From Puniceibacterium confluentis (GTDB lineage: Bacteria > Pseudomonadota > Alphaproteobacteria > Rhodobacterales > Rhodobacteraceae): DNA of 40,733 nucleotides. How positions within the stretch are numbered: the stretch's first letter is position 1; each line of letters starts with the position of its first letter. Position numbers and translations under genes: made by a program. The notes under the pieces are model-generated. The model was not told the DNA's origin, did no database searches, and saw only the letters and a list, made by a program, of their open reading frames with translations. Location: positions 1-40,733 of the forward strand of contig NZ_VOJI01000026.1 in assembly GCF_007923445.1 (NCBI RefSeq). Reading direction: 5' to 3'. This document shows, piece after piece, positions 7,195-16,700 of this stretch.

Positions 7195-8511
7195 ATGGAC
7201 CCGCTGGTTCTGGGCGCACTTGTCGCCTTTGTGACAATCTTTGTCCTGTTTTCCGGGGTATCGGTGGCCATTGGCCTGCTGATCGTGTCGGCGGGGTTCC
7301 TGATGGTGTTCGACGGCCTGCGCTCGCTCGAACTCATGCCCGAGATCCTGTTCGGCAAGCTGGACAACTTTGCCCTGCTGTCGATCCCGATGTTCATCAT
7401 CATGGGCTCGTCCATCGCCTCGACCCGCGCGGGCGCCGACCTCTACGAGGCGCTGGAACGCTGGCTGACCCGTATTCCCGGCGGTCTCGTCATCTCGAAC
7501 CTGGGGGCCTGTGCCCTGTTCGCGGCGATGTCCGGTTCGAGCCCCGCAACCTGTGCGGCCATCGGCAAGATGGGCATCCCCGAGATGCGCAAGCGCGGCT
7601 ATCCCGACGGCGTTGCCGCGGGATCGATCGCCGCGGGCGGCACGCTGGGTATCCTGATCCCGCCCTCGGTCACGATGATCGTCTATGGCATCGCCACGGA
7701 ATCCTCGATCGGGCGGCTGTTTTTGGCCGGCGTCTTCCCCGGGCTGCTGCTGGTCGCGCTGTTCATGGCGTGGTCGATCTATGCCACCTGGCGCTCGGGT
7801 GACACCCGCGTGCTGAGCGCCACGCACTACTCCTGGAAGCAGAAGTTCGAGATCCTGCCCAAGGTCCTGCCTTTCCTGCTCATCATCCTGGGTGTGCTGT
7901 ATGCCATGTACGGCGGCATCGCGACGCCGTCGGAAACCGCCGCGGTCGGCGCCCTGCTCTGCCTTGTCATTGCGGTGCTGATCTACCGGATGTGGCATCC
8001 GCGCGACCTGTGGGTCGTGCTTCGCGATTCCACCCGGGAATCGGTGATGATCCTGTTCATCATCGCCGCGGCCGGCGTGTTTTCCTACATGCTGTCGTCG
8101 CTTTTCATCACCCAGAGCATCGCTGAATGGATCGGCACCCTCGACGTCAACCGCTGGGTGCTGATGGCCATGATCAACCTGTTCCTGCTGGTTGCCGGGT
8201 TTTTCCTGCCGCCGGTCGCCGTCATCCTGATGGCAGCGCCCATTTTGTTGCCGATCATCACCACCGCCGGCTTTGATCCGATCTGGTTTGCGGTCGTACT
8301 GACCATCAACATGGAGATCGGCTTGATCTCGCCGCCTGTCGGGCTCAACCTCTACGTCATCAACGGTATCGCGCCGGACATTTCGCTCAAGACCATTCTG
8401 CTCGGATCGTTGCCCTACGTCGCCTGCATGGTGCTGGGCATCGTGCTGCTCTGCCTCTTTCCGGGCATCGCCACCTGGCTGCCCGATCAAGTGATGGGAC
8501 AAGGATTATGA
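7195..8511 (+). CDS. matM: TRAP transporter large permease, DctM family
   Basis: 438 residues, the usual DctM length, with about a dozen hydrophobic helices. It shows two copies of the DctM signature: MSGSSPATCAAIGKMGIPEM in the first half, followed by GTLGILIPPSVTMIVYG, and the mirrored PVAVILMAAPILLPI and NMEIGLISPPVGLNLYV in the second. DctM carries the Na+-coupled transport channel. The start is immediately after the DctQ stop and the stop overlaps the MCD start by four bases (ATGA), which shows tight translational coupling with the malonyl-CoA decarboxylase gene. Confidence 0.92.
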   Translation: MDPLVLGALVAFVTIFVLFSGVSVAIGLLIVSAGFLMVFDGLRSLELMPEILFGKLDNFALLSIPMFIIMGSSIASTRAGADLYEALERWLTRIPGGLVISNLGACALFAAMSGSSPATCAAIGKMGIPEMRKRGYPDGVAAGSIAAGGTLGILIPPSVTMIVYGIATESSIGRLFLAGVFPGLLLVALFMAWSIYATWRSGDTRVLSATHYSWKQKFEILPKVLPFLLIILGVLYAMYGGIATPSETAAVGALLCLVIAVLIYRMWHPRDLWVVLRDSTRESVMILFIIAAAGVFSYMLSSLFITQSIAEWIGTLDVNRWVLMAMINLFLLVAGFFLPPVAVILMAAPILLPIITTAGFDPIWFAVVLTINMEIGLISPPVGLNLYVINGIAPDISLKTILLGSLPYVACMVLGIVLLCLFPGIATWLPDQVMGQGL

Positions 8512-9752
8512 GCATTTTTGCAGATCTGCTGTCGACGGTTTTTGACCGCCGTTACCGCGGAGCCACGGAACCCGACCGCAAGGGCCGCAGCATCGAAGAA
8601 CTGTGCGCCGACCTGATCAGCAACGCCGGAGAGGTGTCGGGCATGGCCCTGGCCCGGCTGGTGCTCGACCGCTACGCGGCGATGGAATGGCCGGAAAAGC
8701 GCGCCTTTTTCACCTATCTCACCGACGCTCTGGGTCTGGACATCGCTGCGATGCGCGGTGCCCTGGATCGGTACGAGGCCGACCCCGGCAAGGCCAGCTA
8801 CCGTGCCTTGATGGCGATCTCCGAACCGCCCCGTCAGGAACTTGCGCGCAGGCTCAACCAGGTGCCGGGCGCCACCGGGCAGCTGGTGGACATGCGGGCG
8901 GACCTGCTGCGGATGAGCGATCAGAATCCCGACTTTGCCATGCTGGATCTGGACCTTCGGCACCTCTTTGCCTCCTGGTTCAACCGCGGTTTCCTGGTGC
9001 TGCGCCCGATCAGCTGGGAAAGTCCGGCCGAGATCCTGGAAAAGATCATTGCCTATGAAGCGGTCCACGCAATCCACAGCTGGGACGATCTGCGGCGCCG
9101 TCTTCAGCCCGCCGACCGGCGCTGTTTCGCCTATTTCCATCCGTCGATGCCCAGCGAACCGCTGATCTTTGTCGAAGTTGCACTGACCCGTGGCGTGCCG
9201 AAATCGGTCCAGTCACTGCTGGCGGACGGGCGCGCGCCGCTGGCGGCGCAGGATGCCGACACCGCCGTGTTCTATTCCATCTCGAACTGTCAGGCCGGTC
9301 TTGCGGGCATCTCGTTCGGCAACTCGCTGATCAAGCAGGTGGTCGCGGATCTGTCGCGCGAATTGCCCGGCCTCAAGACCTTTATCACCCTGTCGCCGAT
9401 CCCCGGACTGAACCGCTGGCTCGAAAAACAGGGCCGCAGCCTGCCCGATGACCCTCTGGCCCAGCGCCAGACAGCGGCGCATTACCTGACAAAGGCCAGG
9501 CGCGACACCGGTGGCCCGGTCGACCCCGTGGCCCGGTTTCACCTTGGCAACGGGGCACTGGTGCATGCGGTCCACGCCGGGGCCGACACATCTGACAACG
9601 GGTTGCGCCAGTCGGGCGGAGTCATGGTGAACTATCTGTACGATCTGGCGCAGATCACCCAGAACCACGAAGGATTTGCCACCAGCGGCACCATCGCCGC
9701 CTCACCCGAGGTCCGTGCGCTGGCCGGAGCCGTGGCACTGCAAGACGCATGA
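8508..9752 (+). CDS. matA: Malonyl-CoA decarboxylase
   Basis: Converts malonyl-CoA to acetyl-CoA and CO2. 414 residues covering the whole MCD family: an N-terminal helical domain (about 1-110) and a C-terminal GNAT-fold catalytic domain. In the latter FYSISNCQAGLAGISFGN, TLSPIPGLNRWL and FHLGNGA are visible; these motifs surround the Ser-His pair described for MCD. There is no mitochondrial-type leader, as expected in bacteria. It overlaps matM by four bases and is followed 11 nt later by matB, so import, activation and decarboxylation are encoded on one transcript. Confidence 0.93.
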   Translation: MSIFADLLSTVFDRRYRGATEPDRKGRSIEELCADLISNAGEVSGMALARLVLDRYAAMEWPEKRAFFTYLTDALGLDIAAMRGALDRYEADPGKASYRALMAISEPPRQELARRLNQVPGATGQLVDMRADLLRMSDQNPDFAMLDLDLRHLFASWFNRGFLVLRPISWESPAEILEKIIAYEAVHAIHSWDDLRRRLQPADRRCFAYFHPSMPSEPLIFVEVALTRGVPKSVQSLLADGRAPLAAQDADTAVFYSISNCQAGLAGISFGNSLIKQVVADLSRELPGLKTFITLSPIPGLNRWLEKQGRSLPDDPLAQRQTAAHYLTKARRDTGGPVDPVARFHLGNGALVHAVHAGADTSDNGLRQSGGVMVNYLYDLAQITQNHEGFATSGTIAASPEVRALAGAVALQDA

Positions 9753-9763
9753 AGGACCGATGA

Positions 9764-11281
9764 ATGGCCAACCCGCTTTATGACACTCTTTTCGGCCGCC
9801 ACGCCGGGTGCGACACGGTCTTTCTGCACCTGCCGGATGGCGGAACCCTGTCGCACGCCGCGTTCCTGCGACTGGCGGCCCGACTCGCGCATGCACTGAG
9901 CGCTCTGGGGCTAAAGCCCGGTGACCGGCTGGCGGCGCAGATCGAAAAATCTCCCGAAGCTCTGGCCCTGTATGCCGCCTGCACCCAAACCGGCGTGGTC
10001 TTCCTGCCGCTGAACACCGGCTACATGGGCGAGGAAATCCGCTATTTCGTGGAAAACTCGGGGGCGAAACTGCTGATTTGTGATGCGTCAAGGGCAAAGG
10101 CCCTGCCCCCTGTCGCCAAGGCGTGTGGTGCGCAGATCCAGACGCTGAACGCGGATGGCACCGGTACGCTCACCGATGCTGCGGCAGTGCAACCCGACAC
10201 CTTTGACACCGTGGCGCGCGACGGCGATGACCTTGCCGCGTTTCTCTACACTTCGGGCACCACCGGGCGGTCCAAGGGCGCGATGCTGACCCAGACCAAC
10301 CTGCTGAGCAATGCGCAGACGCTGGCGGACTACTGGCGGTTCACGGCGGATGACGTGCTGCTGCATGCGTTGCCAATCTTTCACACGCACGGGCTTTTCG
10401 TGGCCAGCAACGTGACGCTGGTTGCCGGCGGGTCGATGATCTTTGAGCCGAGGTTCGATCTCGACCGGATGATCGCCCGGATGCCGGCGGCGACCACGAT
10501 GATGGGCGTGCCGACGTTCTACACCCGCCTGCTTGAGGATCCGCGCCTGGACCGCTCCCTGGCACAACACATGCGGTTGTTCATCTCTGGTTCGGCACCG
10601 CTGCTGGCGGAAACGCACGTGCAGTTCCACGCCCGCACCGGCCACCGCATTCTCGAACGCTATGGCATGACCGAAACCAATATGAACACCTCGAACCCCT
10701 ACGAGGGCGAGCGGCGGGCCGGCACGGTGGGATTTCCCCTGCCCGGTGTCGAACTGAAAATCACCGATCCCGCCACCGGCGCGACCTTGCCGCAGGGCGA
10801 AATTGGCCAGATCGAAGTGCGCGGGCCAAATGTGTTCAAAGGGTACTGGCAGATGCCGGAAAAAACTGCCGAGGAGCTGCGGGCCGACGGGTTCTTCATC
10901 ACCGGCGATCTGGGTGAAATCGACGCTGACGGCTATGTCTCGATTGTCGGGCGCAACAAGGATCTGATCATCTCGGGCGGCTACAATATCTATCCCAAGG
11001 AAATAGAACTGTTGCTGGATGCTCAGGCAGGCGTGCTGGAATCGGCGGTGATCGGCGTGCCTCATCCCGATTTCGGGGAAACCGTGGTCGGCGTTCTGGT
11101 GCCTGCCCCCGGCCAAGGCCCCGACCTGGAGGCCATCGGCGCGCAGATGAAGGCCTCGCTTGCCCGCTTCAAGCACCCACGCAAACTGGTGATCCTGCCG
11201 GAACTGCCGCGCAACACCATGGGCAAGGTCCAGAAAAAGGAGTTGCGCGACCGCTTTGGCGCGCTGTTCACCGGCACCTGA
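9764..11281 (+). CDS. matB: Malonyl-CoA synthetase (acyl-adenylate family)
   Basis: ATP-dependent ligation of malonate to CoA via malonyl-AMP. 505 residues, ANL superfamily. Motifs in order: P-loop YTSGTTGRSKGAM near residue 165, ERYGMTETNM near 305, TGDLGEID near 380, the hinge GRNKDLIISGGYNIYPKE near 395, and the C-terminal catalytic lysine in NTMGKVQKKEL. The MatB subgroup is supported by the methionine-rich TMMGVPTFYTRLL stretch and by its position right after malonyl-CoA decarboxylase. Two ATGs are possible (9760 and 9764, different frames); only 9764 is in frame, with AAGGA 7 nt upstream. Last gene of the malonate operon. Confidence 0.93.
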   Translation: MANPLYDTLFGRHAGCDTVFLHLPDGGTLSHAAFLRLAARLAHALSALGLKPGDRLAAQIEKSPEALALYAACTQTGVVFLPLNTGYMGEEIRYFVENSGAKLLICDASRAKALPPVAKACGAQIQTLNADGTGTLTDAAAVQPDTFDTVARDGDDLAAFLYTSGTTGRSKGAMLTQTNLLSNAQTLADYWRFTADDVLLHALPIFHTHGLFVASNVTLVAGGSMIFEPRFDLDRMIARMPAATTMMGVPTFYTRLLEDPRLDRSLAQHMRLFISGSAPLLAETHVQFHARTGHRILERYGMTETNMNTSNPYEGERRAGTVGFPLPGVELKITDPATGATLPQGEIGQIEVRGPNVFKGYWQMPEKTAEELRADGFFITGDLGEIDADGYVSIVGRNKDLIISGGYNIYPKEIELLLDAQAGVLESAVIGVPHPDFGETVVGVLVPAPGQGPDLEAIGAQMKASLARFKHPRKLVILPELPRNTMGKVQKKELRDRFGALFTGT

Positions 11282-11905
11282 TCCCGCTGGTGTGACTGCC
11301 GCTCAGCGGTCCGGACCGGCGGTTGCGGGAACGCGTCTTCCTGAAACGCCGTCCATGCCCATCAACAGGTCCGACCCGAAGGGCCCTGTATCCCGGTTTC
11401 CGGGCACAGCCGCGCGTCCCACGGCCGAAATCCGTGCGAAAATGCAACAGCTGCGGCAGCGCCAACGACCGCCGCGTGACCGACAGTCCTGCCGGTCACG
11501 CGGCGCTGCCCGCGCCCCGGAGCGCGCCCGATAACTGCACGTCCGCAGCGGCCCCGCGACGCCAGTCCGATCAGACCAGCGCGAAAAATCGGCAGGAGAA
11601 TTTCGCAAATTCTGGCCATTTCAGACACTTGACTTCGGCACTCTGACCGGGCCGCAGGCAGCATTCAGGGGCGCGCGGGAATCCGGCGGCCCTGTCAGCA
11701 TCACAGCGACTGCGGTCCCGATGCCCACCCCAGGAAACTGTGATCCTCGCCGGGCTACCGACGGCATATGCAAGGGGTTGCAAAACCCCGATGGCAGGGC
11801 GCCTCGGCGGGCGCCGTGGAAAAATGTGATGCCACAACAGTAGCCGCGCCGCCTTGTTGGCACTAAGATTGCCCACAAGAGGGACGAGCAGGGGGACCCG
11901 GGGAA
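11282..11905. other. Long intergenic region between matB and tamA, with hairpins
   Basis: 624 bp with no credible gene; overlapping frames on both strands are arginine-rich shadows. It contains a perfect 12-bp inverted repeat (11471-11482 with 11493-11504, 10-nt loop) and a smaller one, GGGGTT-GCAA-AACCCC (11774-11789). Neither is followed by a T-run. The tamA promoter should lie in the last ~100 bp. The upstream hairpin could end matB transcription or mark a small RNA; neither can be decided here. Confidence 0.5.
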
Positions 11906-13711
11906 ATGTATCGTTGGAAAGGCCTGTCGTACGGGCTGATGTTGGCCTCTGCCTGCGCCATTGTGGCCCCCCTACCTGCGGATGCGCTCGACAAGGTCAT
12001 TTTCCGGCTGAGCACCGAAAACGACGAATTGCGCACCGAACTGCGCAATGCTTCGGCGCTGCAAACCGCGTTCGAGGACGAGCGTGTCACCGCTCAGGAC
12101 CTGTTCGCCGCCGCTCTGTCGGATTATGGCCGGTTGCTGGATGCGCTGTATGCGAACGGCTTTTACAGCCCGACCATCGACATCCTCATTGACGGCCGCC
12201 AGGCCTCTGACATCCCGCTGCTGTCGGTTCCCTCGCAGATCAGCGACGTCCGCGTGCTGATCAATCAGGGTCCGGTCTACCGTTTTGCCCGCACCGATGT
12301 TAGCCCCCTGCCACCGGGCACCGAACTGCCCGAGGATTTCAGCGCAACCGAACGCGCCCGCAGCGGTGCCGTCGGCGAAGCGCTGACCTCGGCCATCGTG
12401 TCCTGGCGCGATGCCGGCTATGCCAAGGCGAAACTGGCCGACCAGAGCGTCGTCGCCGATCACGCCCGCAACGTGCTGGACGTGTCGATGCGCATCGCCC
12501 CCGGTCCGCTGGTCAAATTCGGCAACCTGCGCCGCACCCAGCCCAGTGCCGTGCGCGGGTCGGTGATCCGCCGGGTTGCCGCGATCCCCACCGGGATGCA
12601 GTTTTCGCCAAAGGAGTTGCGGGACGCGGAACTGCGCCTGCGCCGCACCGGGGCATTTTCCTCTGTGGCGCTGGTCGAAGGCGAAACCGTGGCCGCCGAC
12701 GGCAGCATGGACATCGGTGTGAACGTGGTGGACGCCAAGCCGCGCCGCTTTGGCTTTGGCGCCCAGATCTCGTCGTTGCAGGGTGTTGAATTGACCAGCT
12801 TCTGGCTGCACCGCAACCTGTTTGGCGGTGCCGAGCGGTTCCGGGTCGAGGGCAAGGTGTCCAACATCGGATCGACCGACTCGGGCATGGACTATTCTCT
12901 GGGCGCCCGGCTGGAAATTCCGGCGGTTCTGGGACCGGACACCAACGGTTTCGTCTATTCCGAATTGTCGCACATGGACGAACCCACGTACCTCTCCGAC
13001 CGGGTCGAGCTGGGTCTGGGCCTGAGCCGGATCTATTCCGACGACCTGACCGCAGAAGGCGGCGTGAGCTTTGTCTATTCCGAAACGTCGGACGATCTGG
13101 GCGACCGCACCTTTACCCTGCTGACGTTTCCGTTTTCGGTCACGCTGGACAAGCGGGACAACGAACTCAACCCGGGCAGCGGTTACTATCTGGACGCCAC
13201 CACCACGCCCTATGTCGGCCTGAACGGCAGCCAGTCCGGTGCACGTTTCACCGGCGATGCGCGCTATTATTTCCCGGTTGTCGAAGACAGGAGCCAGGTT
13301 CTGGCCGCCCGGCTGCAACTGGGGTCGGTCGTGGGATCGGATCTGGACCAGACGTTGCCCGAATACCTGTTCACCTCTGGCGGTGGCGGCTCGGTACGCG
13401 GCCAACCCTACCAGTCGCTCGACGTCGATCTGGGCAACGGTGACAGCACCGGCGGGCGCAGCTTTGTCGGCGTCTCGACCGAATACCGCACCAACCTGAG
13501 CGGCAATCTGGCCGCCGTGGCCTTCTATGATGCGGGCTATATCGGCGAAAGCGGCTTTTACGACGGGACCGGCAACTGGCATTCCGGTGCGGGTCTTGGC
13601 ATCCGCTACAATACCGGTATCGGACCGATCCGGTTTGATGTCGCCGGCCCGGTCAGCGGCGACACCGGGAACGGCGTTCAATTCTACATCGGCATAGGAC
13701 AGGCATTTTGA
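11906..13711 (+). CDS. tamA: TamA, Omp85-family outer membrane assembly factor
   Basis: Outer membrane half of the translocation and assembly module, which helps place certain outer membrane proteins and, with TamB, is implicated in lipid transport to the outer membrane. 601 residues. An N-terminal signal sequence (YGLMLASACAIVAPLPADA) is followed by about three POTRA domains (roughly 30-290). A C-terminal 16-stranded barrel contains the Omp85 motif GSVRGQPYQSL near residue 495 and ends in aromatic F (IGIGQAF). Close length to E. coli TamA (577). A tamB gene starts inside its stop codon, confirming the pair. Confidence 0.92.
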   Translation: MYRWKGLSYGLMLASACAIVAPLPADALDKVIFRLSTENDELRTELRNASALQTAFEDERVTAQDLFAAALSDYGRLLDALYANGFYSPTIDILIDGRQASDIPLLSVPSQISDVRVLINQGPVYRFARTDVSPLPPGTELPEDFSATERARSGAVGEALTSAIVSWRDAGYAKAKLADQSVVADHARNVLDVSMRIAPGPLVKFGNLRRTQPSAVRGSVIRRVAAIPTGMQFSPKELRDAELRLRRTGAFSSVALVEGETVAADGSMDIGVNVVDAKPRRFGFGAQISSLQGVELTSFWLHRNLFGGAERFRVEGKVSNIGSTDSGMDYSLGARLEIPAVLGPDTNGFVYSELSHMDEPTYLSDRVELGLGLSRIYSDDLTAEGGVSFVYSETSDDLGDRTFTLLTFPFSVTLDKRDNELNPGSGYYLDATTTPYVGLNGSQSGARFTGDARYYFPVVEDRSQVLAARLQLGSVVGSDLDQTLPEYLFTSGGGGSVRGQPYQSLDVDLGNGDSTGGRSFVGVSTEYRTNLSGNLAAVAFYDAGYIGESGFYDGTGNWHSGAGLGIRYNTGIGPIRFDVAGPVSGDTGNGVQFYIGIGQAF

Positions 13712-16700
13712 AGCGTATTAAGTTCTGCCTCCTCGTCATCTTCGCGCTGTTCGTCACGCAGCCCGTGCTGTCGCAATCGACGTCTGACGACGACCGTGGC
13801 TATATCCAGGCCCTGCTCGAGGACAACCTGTCCGCCGAGGGCAGGCAGATCCGCATTGTCGGCTTTGCCGGCGCCCTGTCGTCGCGGGCGACGATCGAAC
13901 AGCTGACCATTGCGGATGCCGAAGGTGTCTGGATCACCCTGAACAACGTCGGCCTGTCGTGGAACCGGCTGGCCATCCTGCGCGGTCGGATCGAAATCGC
14001 CGAGCTGTCCGCCGAAGAAGTGCTGTTGCCACGCAAACCCCTTCCCGGTGACGCGCTGCCTGACCCCGAGGCCAAGCCCTTCAGCCTGCCGGAACTGCCG
14101 GTATCTGTCGAAATCGAAGAGTTGAACATCGCCAGCGCGGTGCTGGGGGCTCCGATTCTGGGTGTCGCGGCCGAAGTGTCGGTGGTCGGTGCGGCCAGCC
14201 TGGTCGACGGCGCGCTGGACGCGGATCTGCAAATCAACCGGATCGACGGCAAGACCGGCGAGCTGGCGCTGGCGGCAACCTATGCCAACGAGACCGGGAA
14301 CCTCTCGGTGGATCTCAGCCTGGTGGAAGGCCGCGACGGCATCGTCGCCAAGCTGATCAACCTGCCCGACAGCCCGGCGATTGCGCTGAAGATCCAGGGT
14401 GAGGGACCGCTGGACGACTTCGCCGCCGACCTGTCGCTGGCCACGGACGGCGAGGATCGGCTGACCGGTCGCGTGACTCTGGCCGCCCTGCCCGAAGCTG
14501 GACCCGAAGGCAACGCCTTTACCGCGACCTTGGCAGGTGACATCCGACCGATGCTGCCTGCGGCCAACCGCGCCTTCTTTGGCCCGAACCTGTCTCTGGA
14601 CGTGGCTGGCCAGACGCTGGCCGACGGGCGGCTGCGCCTGAACACCCTCGACCTCACCACCGAGGCCCTGACCCTGACCGGCAATCTCGCGCTGGGACCT
14701 GACAAATGGCCCGAAGAGATTGCGTTGACCGGTCGTGTCGCAAACGCGGCGGGCGGTGCATTGCTGCTGCCGCTGCCGGGGGTCGAGACGCGGATCGACA
14801 GCCTGGATCTGGATGTGAAATTCGACGCGGCGGACAGCGACAGCTGGAGCGCCGACCTGCTGCTCAACGGTCTGGACCGCGCGGATGTGGATCTGGCACA
14901 GGCGCGGATCAATGGCCTTGGCCGGATCAGCCGGGGCGAAGGCGCATCGCTGGGCAACGTGGCGGGTCGCTTCGGTATCGACCTCACCGGCCTGTCCCCG
15001 GCGGACGCCGCCATGGCCACGGCCCTGGGCGAGGCGATCAACGGCGAAATCATCTTTGACTGGAAAGAGGATTCACCGCTGGATCTGGCGCCGATCAGGC
15101 TGTCCGGCGCCGGCATCGACCTGAACGGTTCACTGCGCATCACCGGGCTGCGCGACACCTTTGCGCCGCAGATCACCGGCAATGCCCAGGTGGCGGCCGT
15201 CAACCTGTCGCGCTTTTCCGGCCTTGCGGGGCGTGAACTGGGCGGCGGTGTCAACGTCACCTTGACCGGACAGGCGAAGCCGCTGGACGGTGCCTTTGAC
15301 GCCACCATCACCGGCACCGCCCGCGATCTGGTGACCGGCGTACCCGAAGCGGACCGCATCCTTGCCGGCGAGGCGTCTCTTGCCATCGACGCCCTGCGGG
15401 ACGAGAATGGCGTTCTGCTCCGCACTCTGAAAATCGACGCGACCGGCGGCACGATTTCCGCCGAGGGACGTCTGCGCACGGGTGCCAGCGCCGCGCGCTT
15501 TGATGTGGCCCTGAAGGACACCAGCCTCGTTCTGGCCGAATTGAGCGGCCCGGCACGGGTGCAGGGTCAGCTGGATCAGGTCAACACACTCTGGACGCTG
15601 GACACCACAGCCTCTGGTCCCGGCGGCGCCGATATCCGCGCCCGTGTTCAGGCCACCTATGACGAGGGCACTGTCAGCGACATCACCGGCACCGGCACCG
15701 TCCGTGCCAAGGATATCGCGGCCTACGGCGTGATCGCCAAACGTGACCTTGGCGGCGCGGTCGATCTGGCCGGCTCGGGCGCCTACAACCCGCTGACGCA
15801 GTATTTCTCGGTCAATCTGACCGGCAGCGCCACCGACCTCAGGGCGGATGTGCCGCAGGTCGACGGATTGCTGAGCGGGCGGGCATCGGTCGAACTGGAC
15901 GCGGCGCGGGATGCCGATGGCCTTGTGGTGCGCAACCTCGACCTCAAGGCCACCGGTCTGACGGCAGTGGCAAGCGGGCAGCAGACCGACGACGGCAGCC
16001 TGTCACAGTTCGACATCCACCTGCCCGATGCCTCGAAGGTCGAGCCCCGGCTGAAGGGGGCTGCACGGGTGCAGGGCACGCTAAGGCAGGTCAACACCAC
16101 CTACACGCTGGACACCCGGGCGACCGGCCCGGGCGGCGTGGACATCGACGCCGAAATCATTGCGCAATATGCAAATGCGGTGCTGGGCAAGGTCGAAGGC
16201 CGCGGCACGATCAAGGCTGCGGATCTTTCTCCGTACAGCGCGATTGCGCAGCGTGACATCGCCGGATCGGTGGATCTGGGCGGGTCCGGCAGTTTCGACC
16301 CGGCAACGCTGTACTTTGCCGCCGATCTGGCCGGCACCGCGACGGACCTGAAAACCTCGGTGCCGCAGGTTGACGGGTTGCTGAGCGGACGCACAACGCT
16401 TGCCCTCGACGCCAAACGCGACGCCGACGGTCTGGTTCTGCGCAACCTCAACGTCGATGCGGACGGGCTGCGCGCCACAGCCACCGGACGGCAGACCCCC
16501 GAAGGCAGCACGGCCGAATTCGACATCGACCTGCCCGACGCCTCGCGGGTGGAACCGCGCCTGCGCGGCCCGGCGCGGGTCCGTGGCACCCTCAATCAGA
16601 GCGGCACCTCCTATGCGCTGGACGCCACGGCAACCGGCCCGGGCGGCATGGATATCGACGCCGAGGTGATGGCCGAGTATGCCGACAATGTCCTCGGCAG

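Noticed and set aside
6598-8502. 634-codon minus-strand open frame opposite the TRAP permeases
   Set aside because: Charged, repetitive His/Gln/Asp-rich antisense shadow of membrane protein genes.
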